From Haloimpatiens lingqiaonensis (GTDB taxonomy: Bacteria; Bacillota; Clostridia; Clostridiales; Clostridiaceae), in NCBI RefSeq assembly GCF_901447495.1, contig NZ_CABDWS010000001.1:1-64000 (forward strand): a stretch of 64,000 nucleotides of DNA, given 5' to 3'. A program made the position numbers and the translations under genes. This document shows, one piece after another, positions 28,814 through 37,225 of the stretch. A model generated the notes under the pieces. The model made no database searches and was not told the DNA's origin. It worked only from the letters and a program-made list of their open reading frames with translations. Each line of letters begins with the position of its first letter. The stretch's first letter is position 1.

Positions 28814-29590
28814 TCATTTAAAACTTAATATTAAAGATTTTACTATTAAATACCAACCATCAACCATTACAAAAAGTAATAACTTAAAAGGCATTGATAT
28901 CATAACCGGTGGAAGCATAAACATTCCCATGGACATGAGTATACTTGCCACTACTAAATCAATTATTAAAAACGGTATATAGAGTAAAAATCCTATTTCA
29001 AAGGCTCTTTTAAGTTCACTTATGGTAAAAGCAGGTATTATGGCATGTAGAGGCAAATCCTGCAATTGAACTTTTTCATCAACCTTTGCCGTTTCTTTAA
29101 ATAGCTGCAAATCCTTTTTTCTAGTTTGTTTTAACATAAAATCTTTTAAAGGCTTTGTTCCCTTATCTATTGCCTCCTGCTGAGTAATACTGCCTTTTAA
29201 ATAAGGCTCTACTGCTTCGGAATTTATTTTTCCAACAGTAGGTGCCATTATAAAAACAGTCAAAAATAAAGCAAGTCCTATAATAACCTGACTAGGTATG
29301 GACTGCTGAGCTCCTAAAGCACTTTTTAAGAAGGAAAAAACCACTACTATTCTTACAAAACTAGTCATCATTATTATGAAAGATGGCAATAAAGTAAGTA
29401 TGGTGAACATTATAAGTATTTTAATATTGTCCACATATTCCTTAGGAGTATCCGCTCCATCTACGGAGAAATTTATTTTGGGTATCGGAACATTTGTATT
29501 AGGTGTGGCATAGGCCCTTGCCCCAGAAAATATACATAAACCTGTTATAATCAAAATTATAAATGTAGCAATTTTAATACTTTTTTTCAT
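28814..29590 (-). CDS. fliP: Flagellar export gate protein FliP
   Basis: This 258-residue protein has a cleavable-type signal segment (residues ~8-27) and four membrane helices. Signatures include PSFIIMMTSFVRIVVVFSFLKSALG and FLLYIPFLIIDLVVASILMSMGMFMLPPVMISMPFKLLLFVMVDGW. FliP pentamerises to form the core of the export pore. ATG at 29590 has GAGGAAAG upstream. It overlaps no neighbour but lies two bases from fliO. Confidence 0.95.
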   Translation of the reverse strand: MKKSIKIATFIILIITGLCIFSGARAYATPNTNVPIPKINFSVDGADTPKEYVDNIKILIMFTILTLLPSFIIMMTSFVRIVVVFSFLKSALGAQQSIPSQVIIGLALFLTVFIMAPTVGKINSEAVEPYLKGSITQQEAIDKGTKPLKDFMLKQTRKKDLQLFKETAKVDEKVQLQDLPLHAIIPAFTISELKRAFEIGFLLYIPFLIIDLVVASILMSMGMFMLPPVMISMPFKLLLFVMVDGWYLIVKSLILSFK

Positions 29591-29591
29591 A

Positions 29592-29936
29592 TCATTCTTT
29601 CCTCTTCTTAACTCTTTCGTAAAGTTCTTTTAAATCCTTATATTGAGGTATATTTCTACTTTTTTCAATTTCTAAAAGTTCCTCTTCCGAAACAGGCATA
29701 AGTATTTCTAATCCTTTACTAGTGTTAGAAATAACATATCCCTTTTGTCCTATTTTTACTACTAAAAGACTATTATCTTTAGATAATTGAACTCTTTCAA
29801 AAATCTTTATGTACTTTCCATTTTGCATATTGGAAAACTTACTTCCACCATATTTTAAAACTAAATATATGCTTAAAAGTATAAAAGGGAAAAAACATAC
29901 AAGTTTTATTATCATAATCAAAAATTCTTTATCCAT
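29592..29936 (-). CDS. fliO: Flagellar export assembly protein FliO (FliZ-like)
   Basis: This 114-residue bitopic protein has one N-terminal helix (FLIMIIKLVCFFPFILLSIYLVLKY) followed by a small cytoplasmic beta domain (MQNGKYIKIFERVQLSKDNSLLVVKIGQKGYVISNT) typical of FliO/FliZ. It assists assembly of the FliP ring. Position directly before fliP supports the call. The family is poorly conserved, so context carries weight. Confidence 0.82.
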   Translation of the reverse strand: MDKEFLIMIIKLVCFFPFILLSIYLVLKYGGSKFSNMQNGKYIKIFERVQLSKDNSLLVVKIGQKGYVISNTSKGLEILMPVSEEELLEIEKSRNIPQYKDLKELYERVKKRKE

Positions 29937-29948
29937 TTTTATTCTTCC

Positions 29949-30428
29949 TTACTGAATTATTATGTTATCAAAATCAACATGAAGTATTTCACCTTTATAT
30001 AATTTAGAATTTATTTTATCTGAAAGTTCTTTTTTTAAATTTTCTACTCCTTTAACATTTAACTCAGTGCTTTTTTTACTCATCAATTCTAAATTAACAG
30101 CATCTCTTAGAGAAGACTTTCTTTCTTCTAATTCCTTTGCCAATTTCTTGTTTTTCTTAGGATAGGCAATATACATATTTACTTTTATATAATTCTTAGA
30201 ATTCTCATCTGCCAAATTTACAGTAAACTCACCAAGCTGAAAATAACTTTCTTCAACTAAAGGAGCTCTTTTGGACATTTCCGTATTTACTGCCATAGAG
30301 TCAGAAGAATTCTTAGTGCCAAAATAATATCCTCCAAAAGCAAGGCCTCCTGCTAATATTAAAAATAACAAAATAACAAAAATTTTCTTCCCCTTACCTG
30401 CTTTATTTTCATTGTCCTTTTGTTTCAT
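29949..30428 (-). CDS. fliL: Flagellar basal-body-associated protein FliL
   Basis: This 159-residue inner-membrane protein has one N-terminal helix (KKIFVILLFLILAGGLAFGGYYFG) and an extracytoplasmic stomatin-like domain (YFQLGEFTVNLADENSKNYIKVNMYIAY...LRDAVNLELMSKKSTELNVKG...). FliL surrounds stator units and supports torque. It lies two bases after motB, fitting a stator-related job. The usual downstream partners fliM and fliY/fliN are not found here; fliO follows directly. Confidence 0.9.
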   Translation of the reverse strand: MKQKDNENKAGKGKKIFVILLFLILAGGLAFGGYYFGTKNSSDSMAVNTEMSKRAPLVEESYFQLGEFTVNLADENSKNYIKVNMYIAYPKKNKKLAKELEERKSSLRDAVNLELMSKKSTELNVKGVENLKKELSDKINSKLYKGEILHVDFDNIIIQ

Positions 30429-30429
30429 T

Positions 30430-31182
30430 TTATTTTGTCTCTCCTTTTTTCTGTTCTATAGTTAAATCCTCTATTATTATATTAACCCTTCTATTTTTTG
30501 CCCTATTTCCATCACTATCATTGGAAACTATAGGTCTATACTCTCCATATCCTGCCGCCGTAAACCTATTAGGATCCATATTATTCACTTCTACAAAATA
30601 CTTAAGTACATTTACAGCTCTTGCTGTAGAAAGTTCCCAGTTACTTGGATATTTAAAATTACTTATAGGAACATTATCTGTATGGCCCTCCACAATAACA
30701 TCGCTTTCAGAAAATCTATTAAATATTCCGCTTATCATATTTAGAACAGCTGTGCTTTCAGGCTTTATATCCGCTTTACCTACATCAAAAAGTACATTTT
30801 CCTTCAACCTTAAAACCACGCCTCTTCCATCTTTAAGCACTTGAACTTTATCCTTCATTTTACTTTCATTTACATATTTAACCACTTCTTCATACATAGA
30901 TTTTTTCATTACAGCTCCGTTCTTATCTCCAGACTGTACCCTTTCACCAACTATAGGTACTTCCCCCTGACTAGTATTAAAATTTAATATAGAATTGCTA
31001 CCTTGTCCAGAAAGAACACTTTGAAGAGAACTAGCTATTTGTCTAAATTTATTTGCATCTACTGTAGACATAGAATATAGAAGAACAAAGAAAGTAAGTA
31101 GCAAGGTAATGGTATCAGAATAAGTAGTTAGCCATTCTTCTCCGGATAAGCCAGAACCTTTATTTTTCTTTTTTCTAGACAT
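30430..31182 (-). CDS. motB: Flagellar stator protein MotB
   Basis: This 250-residue protein has a short basic N terminus, one membrane helix WLTTYSDTITLLLTFFVLLYSMS and a C-terminal OmpA-like peptidoglycan-binding domain (VIVEGHTDNVPIS...WELSTARAVNVLKYF). The helix contains the essential proton/ion-binding Asp, in TYSDTITLL. It forms the A5B2 stator with MotA. It overlaps motA by eight bases. Confidence 0.95.
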   Translation of the reverse strand: MSRKKKNKGSGLSGEEWLTTYSDTITLLLTFFVLLYSMSTVDANKFRQIASSLQSVLSGQGSNSILNFNTSQGEVPIVGERVQSGDKNGAVMKKSMYEEVVKYVNESKMKDKVQVLKDGRGVVLRLKENVLFDVGKADIKPESTAVLNMISGIFNRFSESDVIVEGHTDNVPISNFKYPSNWELSTARAVNVLKYFVEVNNMDPNRFTAAGYGEYRPIVSNDSDGNRAKNRRVNIIIEDLTIEQKKGETK

Positions 31183-32002
31183 TTTCTACTACCTCATCTC
31201 CTAAAGCTTGTGTTTCATTAAACTTACTTCTTTCATCTGGTGATAAATAAGAAATTAATTTTTCCTGTACAATTCTTGGATTTACACCAGATTGAATAGC
31301 TAAAATACCTTCAAGCATCATTTCTCTACCTGCCACTTCTATGTCTGTTTTGTAATTTAAATTTGCTGCTATAGGATTAAAAATTAAATTAGCCATTAAT
31401 GAACCATAAAAAGTAGTTATAAGAGCTTTAGCCATACCAGATGCTAAAGATGCGGAATCACTTAAATTGGCAAGCATTTGAATAAGTCCAATTAAAGTAC
31501 CAATCATACCAAAAGCCGGAGCATAGGCTGCCCAAGATTTAAACATTTCTGCACCTTGTCTATGTCTTCTTTCCATTTCATCTATTTCTAATTCCATAAC
31601 TTCTCTTATAGTTTCTGGCTCTATACCATCTATAACCATTTGAAGTCCCTTTTTTAGAAAATCATCATTTATATCTGAAATGCCATCTTCTAAAGACAAA
31701 AGCCCTTCTCTTCTAGCTTTTCTAGATAAATTTATGAAATCTCCTATAATTTCTTCACCTTCCATGGTGTGTTCCCTATAGGCCTCCATATTTACTTTAA
31801 TCATCTTTTTTAATTGTGTAAGAGGATAGTTAATAAGTAAGGCAGCAAAGGATCCTCCTACTGTTATAAATATAGAACCTAAGTCAAAGAAAATCATAAC
31901 TCTTTGTCCTATAGAGCCACTTCCACCTATCATAATTCCGTAAACAACACATATAATACCTGCCAACATACCAATGCTTGTCATTATGTCTTGCTTTTTC
32001 AT
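31175..32002 (-). CDS. motA: Flagellar stator protein MotA
   Basis: This 275-residue protein has four membrane helices. A large cytoplasmic loop carries LSRKARREGLLSLE and DGIEPETIREVMELEIDEMERRH, and conserved APAFGMIGTLIGLIQML lies in the third helix. These are MotA hallmarks, and its loop contacts the rotor protein FliG. GGAGG precedes the ATG. Encoded ahead of motB and after flbD. Confidence 0.95.
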   Translation of the reverse strand: MKKQDIMTSIGMLAGIICVVYGIMIGGSGSIGQRVMIFFDLGSIFITVGGSFAALLINYPLTQLKKMIKVNMEAYREHTMEGEEIIGDFINLSRKARREGLLSLEDGISDINDDFLKKGLQMVIDGIEPETIREVMELEIDEMERRHRQGAEMFKSWAAYAPAFGMIGTLIGLIQMLANLSDSASLASGMAKALITTFYGSLMANLIFNPIAANLNYKTDIEVAGREMMLEGILAIQSGVNPRIVQEKLISYLSPDERSKFNETQALGDEVVENV

Positions 32003-32013
32003 ACTACTGCCTC

Positions 32014-32205
32014 CTATAAATCACCAGAAAATATCTTTCTTTTATACTTTATTACTTCTCTAACAACATGCTCCACACTCTCTAATACAATATACTTCTT
32101 ACCATTAGTAAGAGTAATAAGAGTTTCCGGCACCTCTTCTATTTCTTGAATATGTTCAGCATTCAATATAAATTTTTTATGAGTCATTTTTGTAAGTTCA
32201 ATCAT
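32014..32205 (-). CDS. flbD: Small flagellar protein FlbD
   Basis: A 63-residue protein, MIELTKMTHKKFILNAEHIQEIEEVPETLITLTNGKKYIVLES. It matches the FlbD/YlzI family found between flgE and motA/fliL in Firmicutes and spirochaetes. It is soluble with no motif of known chemistry. GGGGTG precedes the ATG at 32205. The 535-base gap upstream likely carries a promoter for flbD and the following genes. Confidence 0.88.
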   Translation of the reverse strand: MIELTKMTHKKFILNAEHIQEIEEVPETLITLTNGKKYIVLESVEHVVREVIKYKRKIFSGDL

Positions 32206-32740
32206 AAATTAATATCACCCCTTTTTTAGTGGGCTAGTGGGCTAGTGGGCCAGAGGGCTAGGCTTCTGCTAGTCTCCTCCAATCCCCAGTCTCCAATCTA
32301 ATATCTAGCCACTTTTTTAGGTACTTCTTTTAGGTTCTAGGTACTCCTTTTAGGTTCTAGGTGCTAGAAATTTGGTACTCTGGTACACTAGTATAGCACT
32401 CAATAATTAATTATTGAGGAAATTGCATAATTCATTTTAAAATAAAATCTTGTGAATATATGGTATAGTTCCAATTGTCGGAATACGATATATTGTGGCT
32501 ATATTTTAAATTTATTAATTATGCAAATCTCTCACTTAATAATTATTAATTGTTAACTATTATCTTTCACTTCTTACTTATTCACTATTACCTATTACCT
32601 GTTTACTATTACTTTTTACTTCTTACTTTGTATAATGTAGAACTTAAAATTTATCCAAAAGTTGAGTTATTAATTATTTCTCAATTGTCCACTGTCAATT
32701 GTCAATTGTCAATTGTCAATTGTCAATTTTAATTTCTCAC
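32206..32740. other. 535-bp gene-free gap filled with short tandem repeats
   Basis: Between flgE and flbD. From low to high coordinates it holds: GGGCTAGT-type repeats (32228-32260); TTAGGTTCTAGGTACT-type repeats (about 32315-32365); a unique AT-rich stretch with a CCAATTGTCGG...CGATATATTGTGG near-palindrome (about 32471-32498); TTACTATTACC-type low complexity (about 32570-32630); and TCAATTG 7-mers (32694-32729). No ORF with a credible start is visible. A promoter for flbD-motAB is expected in the unique part but could not be pinned down. Confidence 0.7.
32694..32729. repeat. TCAATTG heptamer tandem repeat
   Basis: About five direct copies of the 7-base unit GTCAATT lie immediately downstream of the flgE stop codon. 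Confidence 0.85.
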
Positions 32741-34183
32741 CTATCTCTTCAAATTAATAATGTCTTGCAGTATTTCGTCACCTGTTGTTATCATTTTGCC
32801 GCTGGCTTGGAAGGCTCTGCTGGCAACTATCATGTCTGTAAATTGTTCAGCTAGGTCTATATTTGACATTTCAAGCATTCCCTGCATCATATCTCCATAA
32901 CCATCACTATTATCCACTACTGGATTACCGCCTATTCCACTTCTTATATTAGGTTCTCCAGAATTGGCAGTGTTTTGATACATATTTTTACCCATTTTTT
33001 TCAATCCTGCTGTATTTCTAAAACTAGCCATAGCTATTTGTCCAAGAGCTGTAACCTTACCATCATCAAGAGTAGCTTTAATAACGCCGTCCTTTTCTAT
33101 AGAAAAACTAGTTACCTTTTTATCTCCTTCTGCTGTTAAAGCATAGGACCAGCTATATTTTTTTTGTTCATCTGTTATGGCTGGAGCTGATTCACTTGTT
33201 GGTAACTTACTTGCATCTATGTTTAATTTAGTGTTTCCCAAAATTTCACATAAGCCTTGATCTTTTTCAGCACTATTTACATCCGTTTTATTATTAAATT
33301 CATTAGCTTTTCCGTAATCTTTGCCATTTACAAAAACATTAAAGGTGCCCTTTGTAGGGTCATCTGAATTTTTCACCCATTTAATTTCTATTTTTACATC
33401 CTGTGGCCCTCTAAATTTATTTCCTTCCCCATCTATACCTATAGTAGGAAATTTATCCTTATCTGAAGTGGCATCTACTGTACCTGTATAATTTAACTTT
33501 GTATTGGTAGTAGCATCACCATTATTATTTAATACTGTAGCTCTTACATATATAGCTTCTGGTATTCTAAGTGGTACTAAATTGTCAGTTGCTTTTATTC
33601 CATTTTCAGAATCCACATCTACAAAATTGCAATTTCCATTAGCGCTATATTCTATACTATTTGGGCCTAAATTATTTCCATTGGCATCTTTAAGTGTAAC
33701 TGCATATCCTAAGACCCTGTATCCATCAGAAGTCAATAAATTTCCTCTATGATCTAGTGTAAAAGATCCGTCTCTTGTAAAACTTACTTGCATTCCATTT
33801 CCGTTCATGCTATGTTCATTTGGATCTACCTTTATACCTGCGGCATTGCTTTCTGGAATAGCTCCTCTTCCTACTATAAAATACCCTTCTCCATCTACTC
33901 CCACATCAAGGTTTCTTCCTGTGGGCTGCATCATTCCTTGGCTCATTAAAGTATCTATACCTGCCAATTGAACTCCTAGTCCAACTTGCTTAGGGTTTAC
34001 ACCCCCTTGATTTCTTCCAGGTCCTATAGCTTCACTCATGCTTTGACTTAACATATCTTGAAATCTAACTCTGCTACCTTTAAAAGCAGTGGTTCCAACG
34101 TTAGCTATATTATTACCAACTACATCAAGCTTTGTTTGATTAACTCTCATTCCACTGATACCCGAATACATTGATCTTAACAT
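32741..34183 (-). CDS. flgE: Flagellar hook protein FlgE
   Basis: This 480-residue hook protein has the N-terminal rod/hook motif MLRSMYSGISGMRVNQTKLDVVGNNIANVGTTAFKGSRVRF and a FlgE-type central region. The C-terminal motif is MLEMSNIDLAEQFTDMIVASRAFQASGKMITTGDEIL. It polymerises into the hook outside the cell. GGGAGG precedes the ATG at 34183. It follows flgD (the hook cap) and the small flagellar-operon protein, the standard order. Confidence 0.95.
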   Translation of the reverse strand: MLRSMYSGISGMRVNQTKLDVVGNNIANVGTTAFKGSRVRFQDMLSQSMSEAIGPGRNQGGVNPKQVGLGVQLAGIDTLMSQGMMQPTGRNLDVGVDGEGYFIVGRGAIPESNAAGIKVDPNEHSMNGNGMQVSFTRDGSFTLDHRGNLLTSDGYRVLGYAVTLKDANGNNLGPNSIEYSANGNCNFVDVDSENGIKATDNLVPLRIPEAIYVRATVLNNNGDATTNTKLNYTGTVDATSDKDKFPTIGIDGEGNKFRGPQDVKIEIKWVKNSDDPTKGTFNVFVNGKDYGKANEFNNKTDVNSAEKDQGLCEILGNTKLNIDASKLPTSESAPAITDEQKKYSWSYALTAEGDKKVTSFSIEKDGVIKATLDDGKVTALGQIAMASFRNTAGLKKMGKNMYQNTANSGEPNIRSGIGGNPVVDNSDGYGDMMQGMLEMSNIDLAEQFTDMIVASRAFQASGKMITTGDEILQDIINLKR

Positions 34184-34277
34184 TTGTTGTCCTCCCTTTT
34201 TAACTTTAAACTTTTAGTTTTTTCTTTGCTTCTGTCAATCGGCAAAGAGTGAGCTTCCTTTCGGTCCAGCTCTTTTT

Positions 34278-34670
34278 TTAAACTAGGACTACTGTATCTA
34301 CATTTGTAAACACACTCATTTCGTCCTTAGGCACTGCTGTTATTACTGTTCTATTTTTTATATTTGTTATTAAAGCAATGTCTTTATACAGTATTAAACA
34401 TTCCCTTGCGCCCTTTTTCTCAGCTTTATTCATAGCCTTATCAATACTATCCATGTCAAATTGAGAAAATTTTATATCTCTGCTCTCCAACCTTTTAGCT
34501 GCATGATTAGATATGGTAAATCTATTTTCTTTGTCTATAGCTTTTTCTAATATTTGCTTAAAATTTACCTCTGTATTTATATTCTCTTTAGGACAAATCC
34601 TATTATTGTTGGAAAGTCCGTTTAAATTCTCTACGGGATATAATTTTCCATTTATCACTCTGTATCCCAT
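34278..34670 (-). CDS. Flagellar operon protein (TIGR02530-like)
   Basis: A 130-residue protein found between flgD and flgE in many Firmicutes. The conserved core is visible as FKQILEKAIDKENRFTISNHAAKRLESRDIKFSQFDMDSIDKAMNKAEKKGARECLILYKDIALITNIKNRTVITAV. Its biochemical role is not established; synteny suggests a hook-assembly function. ATG at 34670 has GAAAGGA upstream. Confidence 0.85.
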   Translation of the reverse strand: MGYRVINGKLYPVENLNGLSNNNRICPKENINTEVNFKQILEKAIDKENRFTISNHAAKRLESRDIKFSQFDMDSIDKAMNKAEKKGARECLILYKDIALITNIKNRTVITAVPKDEMSVFTNVDTVVLV

Positions 34671-34696
34671 ACTATCAATATCCTTTCTACATGAAT

Positions 34697-35434
34697 CTAA
34701 TCCATATTATTAAGATTAATCATGTCTACTTTAACTACTGCATCATAAGGTATATATTTCTCTTCAACCTTTCCATCTTGCTCCACTAAAACTTTTAGAT
34801 TAATTCCATTTGAATCCCTAGAAATTCCCTTTACCATGCCTGAATAAGTTTTTTCTACTTTTTCGCCTTTTTCATTTAATTCATATACTTTAGCCTCGAT
34901 TTTTTTCTCCATCATATTTGAAGCTAATAAAAATCCCATATTTGAATTAATATAATCCAGTCTATTGTCATTTAAATGAATTACATCTTCTACAGAAGAA
35001 AAACTAAAATCTTTAAGTGTAGTTTTACCGTTTTCAACCACTTGAACAGTTAATTTAATGTCATCTCCATTTTTATTTACACTAACTACTTGTCCACCAT
35101 ATTGCATTCCTCTGCTATCATAATCATTTAATGCTACTACTTTACCCACAAGAGATTGTGCACTAGAAAAACTCATAGTGCTATTTAAATTTGCCATCTG
35201 CTCTAGAGAAGAAAACTGTGCTAATTGTGATACAAATTGAGTGGAATCCTTAGCATTTGTGGGATCCTGATTGGATAGTTCCGCAGTGAGTATCCTTAAA
35301 AAAGCATTTTTATCTAGTTCATTGCCCTTTTTTACAATTCTCGTTCCCCTATTGGTTGCCCTTGAGGATTCATAACTACCAGAAATACCATTATAGCCCT
35401 CTAAACTTTTCCCTGTATTAATATTATTAGGCAT
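34697..35434 (-). CDS. flgD: Flagellar hook-capping protein FlgD
   Basis: This 245-residue protein has the conserved N-terminal FlgD segment ELDKNAFLRILTAELSNQDPTNAKDSTQFVSQLAQFSSLEQM and a C-terminal Ig/tudor-like part. FlgD caps the growing hook and is displaced at completion. GGAGG precedes the ATG at 35434. It lies 20 bases after fliK. Confidence 0.94.
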   Translation of the reverse strand: MPNNINTGKSLEGYNGISGSYESSRATNRGTRIVKKGNELDKNAFLRILTAELSNQDPTNAKDSTQFVSQLAQFSSLEQMANLNSTMSFSSAQSLVGKVVALNDYDSRGMQYGGQVVSVNKNGDDIKLTVQVVENGKTTLKDFSFSSVEDVIHLNDNRLDYINSNMGFLLASNMMEKKIEAKVYELNEKGEKVEKTYSGMVKGISRDSNGINLKVLVEQDGKVEEKYIPYDAVVKVDMINLNNMD

Positions 35435-35454
35435 ATTTTATACCTCCATATTTT

Positions 35455-36759
35455 CTAAACTTTAGCATTTAAATTTCCTTTATAAATTTCATAGTTATTT
35501 ATTATTTCTTCATCATCACTTAAAGATTTATCTTGTACTAAAAATCCCTTTCTATAAGAGTTACCATTTTCCTTAGCATCATTTCTATTCCCTGAAAATT
35601 CATTGCTAAAAAAGGTTGTGTCTTGATTGTATATATTTATTTCTGCTGGTTGTATCTTAATATTGGAATCAGTTAGCTTTTCGCTTAATTCTCCTATATT
35701 TGAGTTCAATAGATAATATGTATCTTTTGAAGAAGCATTTAAAGCTAATTTTATCTTTCCAGCCTCCATTGTAAGTTTTATAACAATCTCCCCTAATTCT
35801 TTAGGCATAACCTTTACAGTTAAATCCTTTAGCCCTTTATTTTCCATGTACTTTATACTTTTAACCATATCTTCTATCATATTTGCTTTTGTAATTGTTA
35901 TATTTTCCTTTACTTCTACAGATAGATTTTTATCTATTGTGGTAAATTTATTTAATCCATCTAAATTAGTTAGCTTATTTAACTGCAAATCTAAATTTTG
36001 TCCTTGGCTATGCTTTTCTTCCTTGCCTATTAGATTTTTCAGAAAAGTTTCTTCCTTGGATACTGTTGTATTTTCAATACTTTCATAGGCTTTGTCCTTT
36101 TGCAAAATTTCATCAAAATTCTTTTTAGGAACTTCTATGGCATTTAACTTATTTTGAGTTAATCCTTTATGTTCAATTGCATTTTTTAACTTTTCACTTA
36201 TAAATTTAGCTAAATCATTTGCATTTAAATTTTCTTCGTTGAAAACTTCTATACTATTATCAAGCAATGCAATTTTTTCAATTATTTCTTTATCTTTTCC
36301 TTGTAAATTTAAAGCTGATTCATTATTTATAAGAAGGGCTTTTAACCTTGAAAAATCATCATTTTGTTCTTCCATGGCTTTACTTGAATTTCCCAGAAGA
36401 TTATAAATTTTACTATCAGCAATTTTAGCTATTTCTTCACCATTACCACCCTTTATAATAGGCTTAAGCTTCTTGGAAATATCTATATGCTTTCTTTCAT
36501 ATAAAAGTTTGTAAATTTCTTCTAATATACTAAGTAGTTTTTCATCTTTCTTAGATAAGGTATCTTTTTCACCTTCCTCTTGGGAAATGCTTTCCTTTTC
36601 CTGTGTTTCTTTTGAATTAATTGAGCTGCCATCCATTTTTTCTTGTAATTTATCCTTAAAGAATTTTAGCTGTTTATCATTAGATGTTGCCTTATCCCTT
36701 GATATATTTTTTATTTGAATATCTATAGGATTAGAGGCAGATTTCCCTATTACTGCCAT
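35455..36759 (-). CDS. fliK: Flagellar hook-length control protein FliK
   Basis: About 434 residues, hydrophilic and low in aromatic residues, with a conserved C-terminal domain LKDLTVKVMPKELGEIVIKLTMEAGKIKLALNASSKDTYYLLNSNIGELSEKLTDSNIKIQPAEINIY. That is the FliK substrate-switch domain acting on FlhB. The disordered, Lys/Glu-rich N-terminal region matches the secreted ruler. The ATG at 36759 (MAVIGKSAS) has AAGGAGGTG at good spacing; the GTG at 36771 overlaps that Shine-Dalgarno and is rejected. Confidence 0.87.
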   Translation of the reverse strand: MAVIGKSASNPIDIQIKNISRDKATSNDKQLKFFKDKLQEKMDGSSINSKETQEKESISQEEGEKDTLSKKDEKLLSILEEIYKLLYERKHIDISKKLKPIIKGGNGEEIAKIADSKIYNLLGNSSKAMEEQNDDFSRLKALLINNESALNLQGKDKEIIEKIALLDNSIEVFNEENLNANDLAKFISEKLKNAIEHKGLTQNKLNAIEVPKKNFDEILQKDKAYESIENTTVSKEETFLKNLIGKEEKHSQGQNLDLQLNKLTNLDGLNKFTTIDKNLSVEVKENITITKANMIEDMVKSIKYMENKGLKDLTVKVMPKELGEIVIKLTMEAGKIKLALNASSKDTYYLLNSNIGELSEKLTDSNIKIQPAEINIYNQDTTFFSNEFSGNRNDAKENGNSYRKGFLVQDKSLSDDEEIINNYEIYKGNLNAKV

Positions 36760-36760
36760 A

Positions 36761-37207
36761 TTAAATTTCACCTCCTTTTCTAGTATTTCTTATATATGCA
36801 TAAAGAGCAAATTCATCATTGTTCCTTTGTTCAATTAAATTTTGCTCTTTTATGAATTCTTCTTTTTTCTTTTCCTTTAAAGTTCTCACTATTTTTTTAT
36901 CTATTTGCTTTTGCTTCAATTCTTCTCTTTTAATATTCACTTCTTTTTCTTTAATGTCTAAAAGAGTCTCTGTTTCTTTTATAGATCTATTTAAAGAATT
37001 AAGATAGTTTTGTTGGATTTTCTTTTCCACTGTGGAATTATTGAAATCTATAATTCTATGTTTGTTATAATTTTCTTTTAAATTTTGAAGTTTATGTTCC
37101 ACTTGATTTTTTTCATTTTGTACTTTTTTAAATTCCACTTTACTCTTTTCTTCCATACTTTCCCTTATATCTAATAATTTCTGAAGTTTAAAATTGAAAG
37201 CCTGCAA
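36761..37207 (-). CDS. fliJ: Flagellar export chaperone/ATPase cofactor FliJ
   Basis: A 148-residue, almost entirely alpha-helical coiled-coil protein (FNFKLQKLLDIRESMEEKSKVEFKKVQNEKNQVEHKLQNLKEN...), as in FliJ. FliJ sits in the pore of the FliI hexamer and links it to FlhA. It starts with TTG at 37207 behind GGGGGTAG. Identification rests on the coiled-coil pattern plus the fliI-fliJ-fliK order. Confidence 0.88.
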   Translation of the reverse strand: MQAFNFKLQKLLDIRESMEEKSKVEFKKVQNEKNQVEHKLQNLKENYNKHRIIDFNNSTVEKKIQQNYLNSLNRSIKETETLLDIKEKEVNIKREELKQKQIDKKIVRTLKEKKKEEFIKEQNLIEQRNNDEFALYAYIRNTRKGGEI

Positions 37208-37225
37208 AGTTTCTACCCCCTAAAT

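Noticed and set aside
32471-32498. TTGTCGGAA as a possible Spo0A box in the flgE-flbD gap
   Set aside because: The core TGTCGAA is broken by an extra G, and no second box or well-placed promoter supports it.
32550-32732. Plus-strand 60-codon frame rich in Tyr/Leu/Ile
   Set aside because: It is composed of low-complexity TTACTATTACC and TCAATTG repeats with no Shine-Dalgarno.
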